In this document: positions 15,926-24,890 of the stretch, piece by piece
Position numbering within the stretch: position 1 is the stretch's first letter
Layout: each line of letters starts with the position of its first letter
Assembly (NCBI RefSeq): GCF_014698935.1
Contig: NZ_JACVMN010000001.1
Coordinates: 1,240,001 to 1,304,000 of the forward strand
Length of the DNA: 64,000 bases
Source: Flagellimonas sp. S3867
Lineage (GTDB): Bacteria; Bacteroidota; Bacteroidia; Flavobacteriales; Flavobacteriaceae
Direction: 5' to 3'
Program-made: the position numbers and the translations under genes
Notes under the pieces: generated by a model
What the model was told of the DNA's origin: nothing
Database searches by the model: none
The model's input: the letters and a program-made list of their open reading frames with translations, nothing else

Positions 15926-17317
15926 CTATTCGATTCCTTCGGAATCTTGTTTGCTTTTAATTAGTTTTTTGGTCAGGTAATTAAATCGAATATACAACAT
16001 TACCGCTGATGCTGTGAGCCCCAATAAAAGGCCCATCCATATACCTGTACTCTTCAATTCTGTGAACAACCCAAAATAATAGCAAATGGGAAAACCAATG
16101 AGCCAATAGGCAATAAAGGTTATTAAAGTGGGTATTTTCACATCTTGTAGTCCACGCAATGCTCCTAAAACAACAACCTGTATTCCATCTGAAATCTGGA
16201 AAAATGCTGCTACAAGTAATAATTTAGCCGCAATAATGATTACCTCCGTGTTATCCATTTGGTTCACCATGTCATCGACATCTAAATAGATGGTGGGCAA
16301 CCAATGTCTTCCTAAAAGGAAAATGGCAGCAAATACAATCTCCAGCAATAATGTTAGGAAAAAAATTGATTCCGCTATTCTTCTTAAATCTTTAAAGTTT
16401 TGTAATCCTTTTTGGTTTCCTACCCGTACCATCGCAGCAACACTCAAACCCATTCCGACCATGAAGGTCATGCTGCTTAAGTTCAAGGCAATCTGGTTTG
16501 CAGCTTGGGCATTTTTTCCAAGCACTCCACTCAACCAAATAGCTGCAGTAAAAATGGCAACCTCAAAAAACATTTGAAGCGCTGATGGAAAGCCCAAACT
16601 AATAATCTTCCGCATTACCTTTTTCTCAATCAATCTAAAATTGAACTTGGTAATATAGGGCTGGAATTTCTCTTTTCGCTTCAACAAAAACCAGATATAC
16701 GCCACCATAACAAATCGTGCAACCAGGGTTCCAATGGCCGCGCCAACAATGCCCAATTTTGGGAATCCGAACGACCCAAAAATCAGCAAGTAGTTGATTA
16801 CGATATTGAGCACATTCGCCAGTACCGTAGCATACATGGGATATTTAGTTTGGGAAAGCCCTTCAGAAAACTGTTTAAACGCCTGAAACACAATCAAGGG
16901 CACCAATGAAAAGGCAACCAATTCCAAATATGGAATTGCCAATTCAACCACCTCGGCAGGTTGCTTCATATGATACATTAGCGGTTTGCAAAGCAAAATG
17001 ATACCAAAAAGTGAAACTCCCAATATGGTGCAGAGGACCAATCCATGTTTTAACGCACTTTTCCCATTGGCCACATTGCCAGCGCCATCTGCTTCGGCAA
17101 CCAAAGGGGTTATTGCCGTAGAAAATCCTATACCTAAAGACATGGCAATAAACACAAAACTATTTCCCAGGGATACAGCAGCAAGTTCTGCCGTACCCAA
17201 TTGCCCTACCATAATGTTGTCCGCAAATGCTACAAAGGTATGCCCCAACATGCCCAAAATAACGGGATAAGCCAATCTTAAGTTATAGGAAAATTCTTTT
17301 ATGTACCCCTGAAACAA
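15926..17317 (-). CDS. MATE-family multidrug/Na+ antiporter
   Basis: A 463-residue transporter with twelve predicted helices in two halves. The N-terminus AYPVILGMLGHTFVAFADNIMVGQLG and the second-half segment matching it (GFPSALQMFFEVAIFTAAIWLSG) are typical of NorM-like MATE proteins. It should export cationic drugs or metabolites using Na+ or H+. It is the first gene of the operon MATE, small protein, PAP2, GT39. Confidence 0.93.
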   Translation of the reverse strand: MFQGYIKEFSYNLRLAYPVILGMLGHTFVAFADNIMVGQLGTAELAAVSLGNSFVFIAMSLGIGFSTAITPLVAEADGAGNVANGKSALKHGLVLCTILGVSLFGIILLCKPLMYHMKQPAEVVELAIPYLELVAFSLVPLIVFQAFKQFSEGLSQTKYPMYATVLANVLNIVINYLLIFGSFGFPKLGIVGAAIGTLVARFVMVAYIWFLLKRKEKFQPYITKFNFRLIEKKVMRKIISLGFPSALQMFFEVAIFTAAIWLSGVLGKNAQAANQIALNLSSMTFMVGMGLSVAAMVRVGNQKGLQNFKDLRRIAESIFFLTLLLEIVFAAIFLLGRHWLPTIYLDVDDMVNQMDNTEVIIIAAKLLLVAAFFQISDGIQVVVLGALRGLQDVKIPTLITFIAYWLIGFPICYYFGLFTELKSTGIWMGLLLGLTASAVMLYIRFNYLTKKLIKSKQDSEGIE

Positions 17318-17395
17318 AGCTAAAATTTAAGAAGCGTAAAGATAGTCAGTTGGAATGGTTAAACTTTTGGTTTTTTTCAATTCTTTATCTCCAAA

Positions 17396-17520
17396 TTCAT
17401 GAATTCACAATTCAAATCCATCAACTAGCCCTTGAATCTTAGGTGAAATTTCCCGAACTTCACTTACCTGTACTGAACTTGTTTCAGTATCGGTTGCTAA
17501 ACAATCATTAAAACGATTTT
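17396..17520 (+). repeat. Dispersed repeat, copy 1
   Basis: About 125 bp similar to 55294-55416 in the same orientation. The best block contains CCGAACTTCACTT, then CTGAACTTG and TTCAGTATCG, then ATCATTAAAAC. Its core TACTGAA / TTCAGTA can form a 7-bp stem with a 5-base loop. No open frame covers it. It lies just upstream of the DHFR-like gene. Confidence 0.75.
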
Positions 17521-17568
17521 TAGCGGAAGCGTTGGCATTCACATTGACAAAGAACACGAAAGAAAAAA

Positions 17569-18108
17569 ATGAATAAAAAGAATAGTGTATTTATCGCAAC
17601 AAGTTTAGACGGATACATCGCAGATAAAAATGGGGGAATTGATTGGCTTAATTCTATTCCAAATCAAGATAATGATGATATGGGATATGTGAATTTCACA
17701 AACGGAATTGACGCACTTGTGATGGGACGAACAACATTTGAAACTGTCCTCGGATTTGATGTCGACTGGCCATATAACAAACCTGTTTTCGTATTGAGTA
17801 ATAAACTAAAAGAAATACCTGATTCCCATAAAGACAAAGCCTATTTGGTAAAAGGAACATTAACGGAAATTTTAGACCAAATTCACGAAAAAGGATATGA
17901 AAGATTATACATTGACGGAGGAACAACAATCAGGAATTTTCTAAAAGCGGACTTGATAGATGAAATGGTACTTACAACAATTCCTATTTTATTAGGTGGT
18001 GGTTCTTCCTTGTTTGCGGAACTGCCAAACGAACTGAATTTTGAACTGATTGGAACAAAAACGTTTCTGAATCAAATAACGCAGAATCATTATAAACGGA
18101 AAAAATAA
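17569..18108 (+). CDS. Dihydrofolate reductase-like (RibD C-terminal) protein
   Basis: A 179-residue protein with the DHFR/RibD-C fold: FIATSLDGYIADKNGGIDWL at the start, VMGRTTFETVL in the middle, LYIDGGTTI and a C-terminal LLGGGSSLF. Such proteins bind NADPH and reduce pterin- or pyrimidine-like substrates; the exact substrate is not known. The gene stands alone, has dispersed-repeat DNA upstream, a 9-bp inverted repeat around it (17531-17539 / 18116-18124) and a foldable element downstream. This suggests arrival as a mobile cassette. Confidence 0.88.
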   Translation: MNKKNSVFIATSLDGYIADKNGGIDWLNSIPNQDNDDMGYVNFTNGIDALVMGRTTFETVLGFDVDWPYNKPVFVLSNKLKEIPDSHKDKAYLVKGTLTEILDQIHEKGYERLYIDGGTTIRNFLKADLIDEMVLTTIPILLGGGSSLFAELPNELNFELIGTKTFLNQITQNHYKRKK

Positions 18109-18115
18109 AATACGA

Positions 18116-18243
18116 AATGCCAACAACGGTTATACTTCATTGCGACGGAATTTCCTAAACGGAAATTCTTATCTTGCAATGATGGCTAGGTTATCTCGGA
18201 ATGTCCTAACGAACGATTCCGCAACGAAACCATAGCTCAACCG
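18116..18243. repeat. Foldable three-arm element downstream of the DHFR-like gene
   Basis: Nested inverted repeats can form a branched structure. Closing stem: CGGTT (18127-18131) with AACCG (18239-18243). Arm 1: TCATTGC (18137-18143) with GCAATGA (18176-18182), enclosing GAATTTCC (18148-18155) with GGAAATTC (18161-18168). Arm 2: CGGAAT (18197-18202) with ATTCCG (18216-18221). There is no open frame of note. It could be a recombination site or a structured RNA; the sequence alone does not decide. Confidence 0.6.
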
Positions 18244-18317
18244 ATACGTGCAAGCCTAAAAAATTTTGTTTTTATCGCTGCAAACTTTTATGATAAAAAA
18301 TCCAACAACCTCCTAAA

Positions 18318-19091
18318 TTATTGCGTTTTAGCCTCTTCCCAAAAAACATCCATTTCCGAAAGCGTCATTTCTTTTAGAGTTTTTCCGGCCTCCTTTGCCT
18401 TGCTTTCAAGATATTGAAATCTCTTGATGAACTTCTTATTGGTGCGTTCCAAGGCATTTTCTGGATTTACATCCAAAAATCGGGCATAATTGACCATAGA
18501 AAACAGTACGTCACCGAATTCAGATTCCGTTCTATCTTGATTTCCAAGTTGGATCTCTGTTTGAAGTTCGGACAATTCTTCTTTTACTTTTTCAAAAACT
18601 TGTTCTGGTCGTTCCCAATCAAAACCTACACCGGAAACTTTTTCCTGAATCCTATTTGCTTTTACAAGGGCGGGCAAACTACTTGGAACTCCCTGAAGCA
18701 CGCTTTTTTTCCCCTCTTTGAGCTTAATGTTCTCCCAATTTTGTTGTACCTGTTGTTCATTATCAACTTTTACATCACCATAAATGTGCGGATGTCTGTT
18801 AATCAACTTCTCACAAATATCATTGGCTACATCAGCAATATCAAAATCTTCTGTTTCTGAACCAATCTTGGCATAGAACACAATGTGCAGTAACAAATCG
18901 CCTAACTCTTTTTTGACCTCTTCGAGGTCATTGTCCAAAATGGCATCACCCAATTCATAAGTTTCCTCAATAGTCAAATGACGTAGCGATTCCATAGTCT
19001 GTTTTTTATCCCACGGACACTTGGCGCGAAGCTCGTCCATGATGCTCAACAGCCTATCAAAAGCCTTCAGTTGCTCTGATCTTGCGTTCAT
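18318..19091 (-). CDS. mazG: Nucleoside triphosphate pyrophosphohydrolase MazG
   Basis: A 257-residue protein with two MazG-type helical domains. The first shows KCPWDKKQTMESLRHLTIEETYEL and the EExxE..ExxD metal-binding pattern (EEVKKELGDLLLHIVFYA); the second shows KEELSELQTEI and ESEFGDVLFSMVNYARFL. It hydrolyses NTPs to NMP and pyrophosphate and is linked to house-cleaning and ppGpp control in the family. Full length. Confidence 0.95.
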   Translation of the reverse strand: MNARSEQLKAFDRLLSIMDELRAKCPWDKKQTMESLRHLTIEETYELGDAILDNDLEEVKKELGDLLLHIVFYAKIGSETEDFDIADVANDICEKLINRHPHIYGDVKVDNEQQVQQNWENIKLKEGKKSVLQGVPSSLPALVKANRIQEKVSGVGFDWERPEQVFEKVKEELSELQTEIQLGNQDRTESEFGDVLFSMVNYARFLDVNPENALERTNKKFIKRFQYLESKAKEAGKTLKEMTLSEMDVFWEEAKTQ

Positions 19092-19188
19092 CTAAAAAAT
19101 TTTATCTAAAAGTACAAAGACCTTAATTTAGGACATCCTAGTTTTTGATGTTATTTTCATACACTATTAACTATTTTTCAACAGCTAA

Positions 19189-19830
19189 ATGCGACATATC
19201 TTTTTCTTTCTTTTACTCACACTTTCGCTTAACGCTCAGGATGATTTACCCTTTTATGATGAGGTAAAACAAATTCAAGAGCAAGTTAATTCTACTTGGA
19301 ATTCTACCAAGTCCACAATAGTTTTTACGGGAAGTTCAAGTGTTCGTTTGTGGAAAGACTTGCAAGAGCGGTTTCCAGATAAGCAAATATTGAATACAGG
19401 GTTTGGTGGTTCCCAATCATCAGATTTGGAGCTTTATTTAGATGAGCTCATTTTAAACTATAATCCGGAGCAAGTATTCATTTATGAGGGTGATAATGAT
19501 ATCAGCAATAAAAAAAGACCTAGAGCAATCAAGGGTACTATACATGATATTATAGAGGAGCTTTTACGAAAAAAGCCGCAAATGGAAATTGTTTTGATCT
19601 CGGCAAAACCGAGTATTGCCAGATGGCATTTAAAAAGGAAGTATATGAGATTGAACAAGAGACTCCATAAACTGGCTTCCGAAATAAAAAATGTTCGATA
19701 TGCTGATGTTTGGTCGGCAATGACAAACAAAAGAAAATTAAAAACCCATCTTTTCATTTCAGATGGATTACATATGAACCATCAAGGGTATGAACTATGG
19801 TACAATGTGCTAAAAGATTATGTAAACTAA
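19189..19830 (+). CDS. Exported GDSL/SGNH hydrolase
   Basis: A 213-residue protein with a signal peptide (residues 1-17, ending LNAQ). SGNH blocks: FTGSSSVRLW with the catalytic Ser near 49-51, FGGSQSSDL (Gly block), EGDNDI (Asn block) and SDGLHMNHQGY (Asp-His pair). Probably an esterase or deacetylase acting on acetylated sugars or lipids in the periplasm. It lies 11 nt before the GH20 lipoprotein gene, so a joint role in trimming acetylated amino-sugar polymers is inferred. Confidence 0.88.
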   Translation: MRHIFFFLLLTLSLNAQDDLPFYDEVKQIQEQVNSTWNSTKSTIVFTGSSSVRLWKDLQERFPDKQILNTGFGGSQSSDLELYLDELILNYNPEQVFIYEGDNDISNKKRPRAIKGTIHDIIEELLRKKPQMEIVLISAKPSIARWHLKRKYMRLNKRLHKLASEIKNVRYADVWSAMTNKRKLKTHLFISDGLHMNHQGYELWYNVLKDYVN

Positions 19831-19841
19831 ACACCTATAAA

Positions 19842-21422
19842 ATGTTATCAAGAGCTGTCCTCATTTTTGCAGTAGTTATATCACTGGCTGCATGTCAATC
19901 GCAAAAGAAGGAAATCAATTTTCCTAAAACTGACCTGTCTTCCGTTCCTTTGATTCCCAAACCGGTAAAAACCGTGCCAACAAACAGTGCATTTGGCTTG
20001 GATTCAACAACAGCAATTTTGACTTCGGCCAATGACCCGGCATTTGAAAAGGCAGGTCGTTTTCTGGCGGAAAAAATCAATGCGAAGCTTGGGTTCAAAT
20101 TGTCCGTCAATAATACCTTAGAAGAAAAAGAGATAGATCGTTTCATTTATATCAACCAATCGGATAGTATTGATTTAAAAACTACGGAGTCTTATCAACT
20201 CTATATCAAAAAAGATTCCATCTACTTAAATGCGAAAACCGCAGCAGGCGCTTTTAGAGGTGTACAAACGCTAAGACAATTGATTCCTGAACAAAGCAAC
20301 GACACCTTGACCGACCATCCTTTATGGTTGATCCCAACAGGAAAGGTATATGATGAACCTCAATTTGAGTATCGAGGAGCCATGTTGGATGTTGCCAGAC
20401 ATTTCTTTACTGTGGACGAAGTAAAAAAGTTTATTGATCTTCTTGCCTATTATAAGTACAATGCTTTGCATCTTCATCTTACCGATGATCAAGGGTGGCG
20501 ATTGGAAATAAAATCATGGCCTAAACTCACCGAAATTGGTGGAAAAACTGAAGTAGGCGGAGGTGAAGGTGGATTTTATACCCAAGAGGACTATAAAGAG
20601 ATCATACAATATGCGGCGGATAGACATATGATCATAATACCGGAAATTGATATGCCCGGGCATACCAACGCAGCATCATTAAGCTATCCTTTTTTACACG
20701 CTGGGGGGAAAGCTGATAAACCTCGGGTAAGAACAGATATGAAAGTAGGATACAGCTCGTTTCATACACGAAAAGACACAGTCTATGCATTTTTGGATGA
20801 TGTTATCGGCGAAATTGCTTCGATAACCCCAGGTCCATACATTCATATTGGAGGAGATGAAAGCCATGTCACCAAGAAAAAAGATTACCTTCATTTTGTT
20901 GAGAAGGTTGAGAAAATTGTTTTGAAATATGGCAAAAAGGCAATTGGTTGGAACGAAATTGCACAAGCTAAACTTGACCCATCTACCATAGCACAACTTT
21001 GGAACGAGCCGCACAGTGCTATGAAAGCGGCTGAAGGTGGTTCAAGAATAATAATGTCTCCTGCAAAGAAGACTTATCTAGATATGAAATATGATTCGCT
21101 CTCACAATATGGACTTACTTGGGCCGGCATGATTCCCGTTGATGTAGGTTACAATTGGAGTCCTGAGAACTATGTTGAAGGTTTGCCCAAAGAGCAGATT
21201 CTAGGGGTTGAGGCACCACTTTGGTCGGAGACCATCTCAAACAGTGCAGAACTTGAGTATCTAGCCTTTCCAAGAGCAATTGGTTATAGTGAGCTGGGTT
21301 GGTCTAAACCAGAAAACAGGGATTGGGAAGATTTTAGACAACGCTTGGCCCAACAGGTTCCTTTCCTAAATCGTATGGAAGTAAATTATTACCCATCTAA
21401 ATTGATAGATTGGGCTGAGTAA
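19842..21422 (+). CDS. GH20 beta-N-acetylhexosaminidase lipoprotein
   Basis: A 526-residue enzyme that removes terminal beta-linked GlcNAc or GalNAc. It has a lipobox ending at Cys18 (SLAAC), a GH20 N-terminal alpha/beta domain (about 35-170) and a TIM barrel starting at YRGAMLDVARHFF; the catalytic Asp339-Glu340 pair sits in HIGGDESH. The start was placed at ATG 19842, which gives a proper lipoprotein signal; a frame extending back to 19797 overlaps the previous gene and would bury the signal. It is translated just after the GDSL hydrolase. Confidence 0.94.
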   Translation: MLSRAVLIFAVVISLAACQSQKKEINFPKTDLSSVPLIPKPVKTVPTNSAFGLDSTTAILTSANDPAFEKAGRFLAEKINAKLGFKLSVNNTLEEKEIDRFIYINQSDSIDLKTTESYQLYIKKDSIYLNAKTAAGAFRGVQTLRQLIPEQSNDTLTDHPLWLIPTGKVYDEPQFEYRGAMLDVARHFFTVDEVKKFIDLLAYYKYNALHLHLTDDQGWRLEIKSWPKLTEIGGKTEVGGGEGGFYTQEDYKEIIQYAADRHMIIIPEIDMPGHTNAASLSYPFLHAGGKADKPRVRTDMKVGYSSFHTRKDTVYAFLDDVIGEIASITPGPYIHIGGDESHVTKKKDYLHFVEKVEKIVLKYGKKAIGWNEIAQAKLDPSTIAQLWNEPHSAMKAAEGGSRIIMSPAKKTYLDMKYDSLSQYGLTWAGMIPVDVGYNWSPENYVEGLPKEQILGVEAPLWSETISNSAELEYLAFPRAIGYSELGWSKPENRDWEDFRQRLAQQVPFLNRMEVNYYPSKLIDWAE

Positions 21423-21425
21423 ATG

Positions 21426-21863
21426 CTATTCTTCTTCATCTGATTTGGAAGATTCAGCATCTTCCGAATCAGTTGCGGAGAAATCAGTAATATCATTATT
21501 AATCAAGATGTTGTACCACTGTACTATCTTCTTGATGTCGCTGGCATATACCCTATCTTCATCGTAGTTGGGTAAAATCTCGAAGAAATATTCTTCCAAT
21601 TGGATTTTTTCGGCCTTATGGCTTACTGAAGATTTTTTGCCGCCTTCCTTTTCTTTGATTTTTTGGAAAACTTCCCTTAAAGGAACTTCTTCTTCCAAGG
21701 TATAGATTGCGATTTCCGACAGGACACTAACATTATTGCGAAGTCCAACGGTGACTCTTTTCCCATCCAACAAGGATTCTCCGACAAAACCACTTCTGGT
21801 CTGCGTCACCAACTTAAAAAGTCCGGGTTTACCTCCAACCGATAAAATTTTGTCCAGTGCCAT
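21426..21863 (-). CDS. DUF5606 domain protein
   Basis: A 145-residue soluble protein beginning MALDKILSVGGKPGLFKL, which matches the DUF5606 family restricted to Bacteroidota. A predicted N-terminal beta barrel (about 1-50) is followed by helices and an acidic Ser/Asp/Glu tail. Function unknown. It follows def by 52 nt on the same strand, and its stop lies 3 bases from the stop of the convergent GH20 gene. Confidence 0.85.
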   Translation of the reverse strand: MALDKILSVGGKPGLFKLVTQTRSGFVGESLLDGKRVTVGLRNNVSVLSEIAIYTLEEEVPLREVFQKIKEKEGGKKSSVSHKAEKIQLEEYFFEILPNYDEDRVYASDIKKIVQWYNILINNDITDFSATDSEDAESSKSDEEE

Positions 21864-21915
21864 TTTTACAATTTATGCGCGCAAAATTATGCTTTTAATT
21901 GAAACTCAATTTTTT

Positions 21916-22506
21916 TTAACGTGCTTTTTTGATATTGGGAAATCGCATTTTGTAGTCCACACTGATTTTCCCTTTGGATATTTTGTCCAACCTGCTTTTC
22001 AAAAGCCTCTTTTTCAAGGAAGAAAGTTTATCTGTGAACAGGACTCCTTGAATATGATCATATTCATGTTGAATCACCCTGGCCAACAGACCATCGTATG
22101 TTTCGGTATGCTCTTTAAAATTTTCGTCCAGATATGTGATAGTGATTTCCGGTTTGCGTTTTACATCTTCCCGAATATCAGGTATGCTCAAACATCCTTC
22201 ATTAAAATCCCATTCATTACCTACTTCATCCTCTATTTTGGCATTGATAAAAACTTTTTTAAACCCATCAAGCGAGTTTTGTTCTTCTTCTGTCAATTCT
22301 TCATCATCTGAAAAGGGTGAAGTGTCCACTAAAAACAAGCGTATCGCCAATCCTATTTGAGGAGCCGCCAAACCTACTCCGTGTGCATTATACATGGTTT
22401 CCCACATATTGGAAATAAGCTCGTCCAATTTCGGATAATCCGAAGTGATATCTTTTGCAACTTTTCTTAAAACGGGGTCTCCGTATGCAACAATAGGTAT
22501 GATCAT
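21916..22506 (-). CDS. def: Peptide deformylase
   Basis: A 196-residue deformylase that removes the N-formyl group from new proteins. All three motifs are present: GVGLAAPQIG (43-52), EGCLSIP (103-109, metal ligand Cys105) and QHEYDHIQG (146-154, metal ligands His147 and His151 with catalytic Glu148). It starts 3 nt after the ruvX stop. Confidence 0.97.
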   Translation of the reverse strand: MIIPIVAYGDPVLRKVAKDITSDYPKLDELISNMWETMYNAHGVGLAAPQIGLAIRLFLVDTSPFSDDEELTEEEQNSLDGFKKVFINAKIEDEVGNEWDFNEGCLSIPDIREDVKRKPEITITYLDENFKEHTETYDGLLARVIQHEYDHIQGVLFTDKLSSLKKRLLKSRLDKISKGKISVDYKMRFPNIKKAR

Positions 22507-22509
22507 ATA

Positions 22510-22920
22510 TTATATGCTATTAAGGTATGCTTGTAAAATCAGGGTTGCGCTGATTTCATCAACCAATGCTTTATTCTGTCTTTTTTTCTTTTTCATTCCG
22601 CTATCCAACATAGATTGAAATGCCATTTTGGAGGTAAAGCGCTCATCTTGCCTTTCTATTTGAATTGCTGGAAACCTGTTCGACAATTTTTTCAAAAAAG
22701 GTTGAATCAATGCTTCTGATTCAGATGGTGAATTATCCATTTGTTTGGGAAGGCCCACGACAAACTTTTCCACGTTCTCATTGTCCAAATAATCGACAAG
22801 AAATGGGATGAGGTTCTTTGTATCCACCGTAGTGAGGCCCGAAGCAATCAATTGCAGCTCGTCGGTAACTGCAATCCCCGTTCTCACTTTCCCATAATCC
22901 AAAGCCAAAATCCTTGCCAA
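22510..22920 (-). CDS. ruvX: RuvX/YqgF putative Holliday junction resolvase
   Basis: A 136-residue RNase H-like protein with the N-terminal LALDYGKVRTGIAVTD motif (catalytic Asp), FVVGLPKQMDNS and DERFTSKMA, and the C-terminal ALVDEISATLILQAYL with the last catalytic Asp. The family acts on branched DNA or in rRNA 5'-end maturation. First gene of ruvX-def-DUF5606. Confidence 0.94.
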   Translation of the reverse strand: MARILALDYGKVRTGIAVTDELQLIASGLTTVDTKNLIPFLVDYLDNENVEKFVVGLPKQMDNSPSESEALIQPFLKKLSNRFPAIQIERQDERFTSKMAFQSMLDSGMKKKKRQNKALVDEISATLILQAYLNSI

Positions 22921-23020
22921 TCCAAAATTTTTGGCAAAAATAACCCTAAAAATGTTATGCTTTTAAAATAAGCGCCAATATTACAATATGCCGACTATCT
23001 TTGCCAAAATTTTAATTACA

Positions 23021-23836
23021 ATGACAGCATTACGAGCGCTAATAGAAAAAGCTTGGGACAACAGGGAATTATTGAAGGAGGAATCGACCCAAAATGCCAT
23101 AAGGGAGGTAATCAATCTTATTGACGTGGGTGAATTGCGATGTGCTGAACCCTCAGAAGGTGATTGGCAAATCAACGAATGGGTAAAAAAAGCAGTTGTG
23201 CTTTATTTTCCAATCCAGAAAATGGAAGTGCTCGAAGCTGGAATTTTTGAATATCATGACAAGATACCTTTAAAAAGAGGATATCAGGAAAAAGGTGTTC
23301 GTGTGGTTCCACATGCAGTTGCCAGATATGGCGCCTACATATCTCGAGGAACCATTTTAATGCCCAGCTACGTAAACATTGGTGCTTATGTAGATGAAGG
23401 AACAATGGTGGACACATGGGCAACCGTGGGAAGCTGTGCCCAGATTGGTAAAAATGTACACTTAAGTGGTGGTGTTGGTATTGGAGGTGTTTTGGAACCT
23501 CTGCAAGCAGCTCCTGTTATTATTGAAGACAATGCTTTTATCGGGTCGAGATGTATTGTTGTTGAAGGTGTACGGGTAGAAAAGGAAGCAGTACTTGGCG
23601 CGAATGTGGTATTGACTGCCTCCACCAAAATAATTGATGTTACTGGTGATGAACCAATTGAATTGAAAGGAAGGGTTCCGGCTAGGTCTGTGGTTATTCC
23701 AGGAAGTTATACCAAAAAATTTGCGGCGGGAGAGTATCAAGTTCCCTGTGCGTTGATCATTGGACAAAGAAAAGAAAGTACAGATAAAAAAACCTCATTG
23801 AACAATGCGCTAAGGGAGCATGATGTAGCTGTTTAG
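23021..23836 (+). CDS. dapD: Tetrahydrodipicolinate N-succinyltransferase
   Basis: A 271-residue enzyme of the lysine/diaminopimelate pathway that transfers succinyl from succinyl-CoA to tetrahydrodipicolinate. A helical N-terminal domain precedes a left-handed beta helix of hexapeptide repeats (VARYGAYISRGTILMPSYV onward) and a C-terminal cap. ATG 23021 is chosen because it gives the usual 271-residue length and the usual start MTALRALIEKAW; an in-frame ATG at 22988 adds 11 atypical residues. Confidence 0.96.
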   Translation: MTALRALIEKAWDNRELLKEESTQNAIREVINLIDVGELRCAEPSEGDWQINEWVKKAVVLYFPIQKMEVLEAGIFEYHDKIPLKRGYQEKGVRVVPHAVARYGAYISRGTILMPSYVNIGAYVDEGTMVDTWATVGSCAQIGKNVHLSGGVGIGGVLEPLQAAPVIIEDNAFIGSRCIVVEGVRVEKEAVLGANVVLTASTKIIDVTGDEPIELKGRVPARSVVIPGSYTKKFAAGEYQVPCALIIGQRKESTDKKTSLNNALREHDVAV

Positions 23837-24051
23837 CAATTAAAGAATAAAATATTTGCAAACTTTTATTTGTGATTTTTCTCACATTTTATCGATTTTT
23901 TTCATATTCAAAGCAACCTTCTTATTTATTATATATCTATAGAATATTGATTTAAACTGTTAAAATTTTGTAGAAAAGTAGGGTATCTGAATTTCAAATT
24001 GTTTTGTAGGAAAATAACCCCGCAAACAATTTTTACCCCATTTTTTTGTTA

Positions 24052-24059
24052 TAGTTTTG
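24052..24059 (+). promoter_or_regulatory. Candidate -7 box TAGTTTTG
   Basis: TAGTTTTG fits TAnnTTTG 28 bases before the glycosyltransferase ATG at 24087. The 250-bp region before it (23837-24086) is very AT-rich and holds three copies of TTTTGTAG (23966, 24002, 24055) but no other recognised feature. Confidence 0.4.
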
Positions 24060-24086
24060 TAGTCACCAAACCTCGCACCTATAAAT

Positions 24087-24890
24087 ATGGCTGTTTTGAG
24101 CACCCCAAAGCAAAAAATATCAGCGTTGATCATCACCTACAATGAGATAGGTTATATCGAAAGATGTATAAAATCTATTTCGTTTGCAGATGAGATTCTT
24201 GTTGTCGATTCGTATAGTACGGATGGAACCTTTGAATATCTTAAAGAGCATCCAAAAGTCAAGATAATCCAAAACCCTTTTGAGAACTTTACCGCACAAA
24301 AGAACTTTGCGTTAAGGCAGGCTTCAAATGACTGGATTCTTTTTGTTGATGCCGATGAAGTGGTAAGTGAAAAACTCCAAGATGAAGTCGTGGAGACCAT
24401 TAATAATCCGAATGCTTGCGAGGCATACTGGTTTTATCGAAATTTCATGTTTCAAAACCAACGCCTTTATTTCAGCGGGTGGCAAACCGATAAAAACCAC
24501 AGACTTTTTAGAAAAAGTAAGGTAAAGTTTACCGATAAGAAATTGGTACACGAAACCTTGGAAGTAGATGGTTCTTCTTGCATACTAAAAGAAAAACTTA
24601 CCCATTATTGTTATAAAAATTATGAAGATTACAAGGGTAAAATGTTGCGCTATGGCCAATTAAAGGCCAAAGAGGCTTTTTATAAAGAAAAGCAGTTTAA
24701 TTATGCCCTTATGATAATTAAACCTTCTTGGAAGTTTTTCAACCATTATATCATCCGATTAGGGTTTTTAGATGGTAAAAAAGGCATTATCATCTCTTAT
24801 CTAAATGCCTTGAGCGTACTGGAAAGATATCGCGAATTAAAACGATTGGAAAAGAAAAACGAGCTTACCTATTATTTGGTAATGCCATGA
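24087..24890 (+). CDS. Family 2 glycosyltransferase, WaaE/KdtX-like
   Basis: A 267-residue cytosolic GT-A enzyme. It starts with SALIITYNEIGYIERCIKSI, has the nucleotide-sugar block VVDSYSTDGT and the FVDADEVVS metal site, and a basic C-terminus rich in Lys and Tyr, like lipopolysaccharide-core transferases of the WaaE type. Probably adds a sugar to LPS core or another surface glycan. Its 3' end overlaps the convergent glycosyltransferase by 19 nt. Confidence 0.88.
   Translation: MAVLSTPKQKISALIITYNEIGYIERCIKSISFADEILVVDSYSTDGTFEYLKEHPKVKIIQNPFENFTAQKNFALRQASNDWILFVDADEVVSEKLQDEVVETINNPNACEAYWFYRNFMFQNQRLYFSGWQTDKNHRLFRKSKVKFTDKKLVHETLEVDGSSCILKEKLTHYCYKNYEDYKGKMLRYGQLKAKEAFYKEKQFNYALMIIKPSWKFFNHYIIRLGFLDGKKGIIISYLNALSVLERYRELKRLEKKNELTYYLVMP

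Noticed and set aside
18116..18243. Integron attC site after the DHFR-like gene.
   Set aside because: No GTTRRRY core or integrase is seen. Kept only as a foldable element of unknown type.
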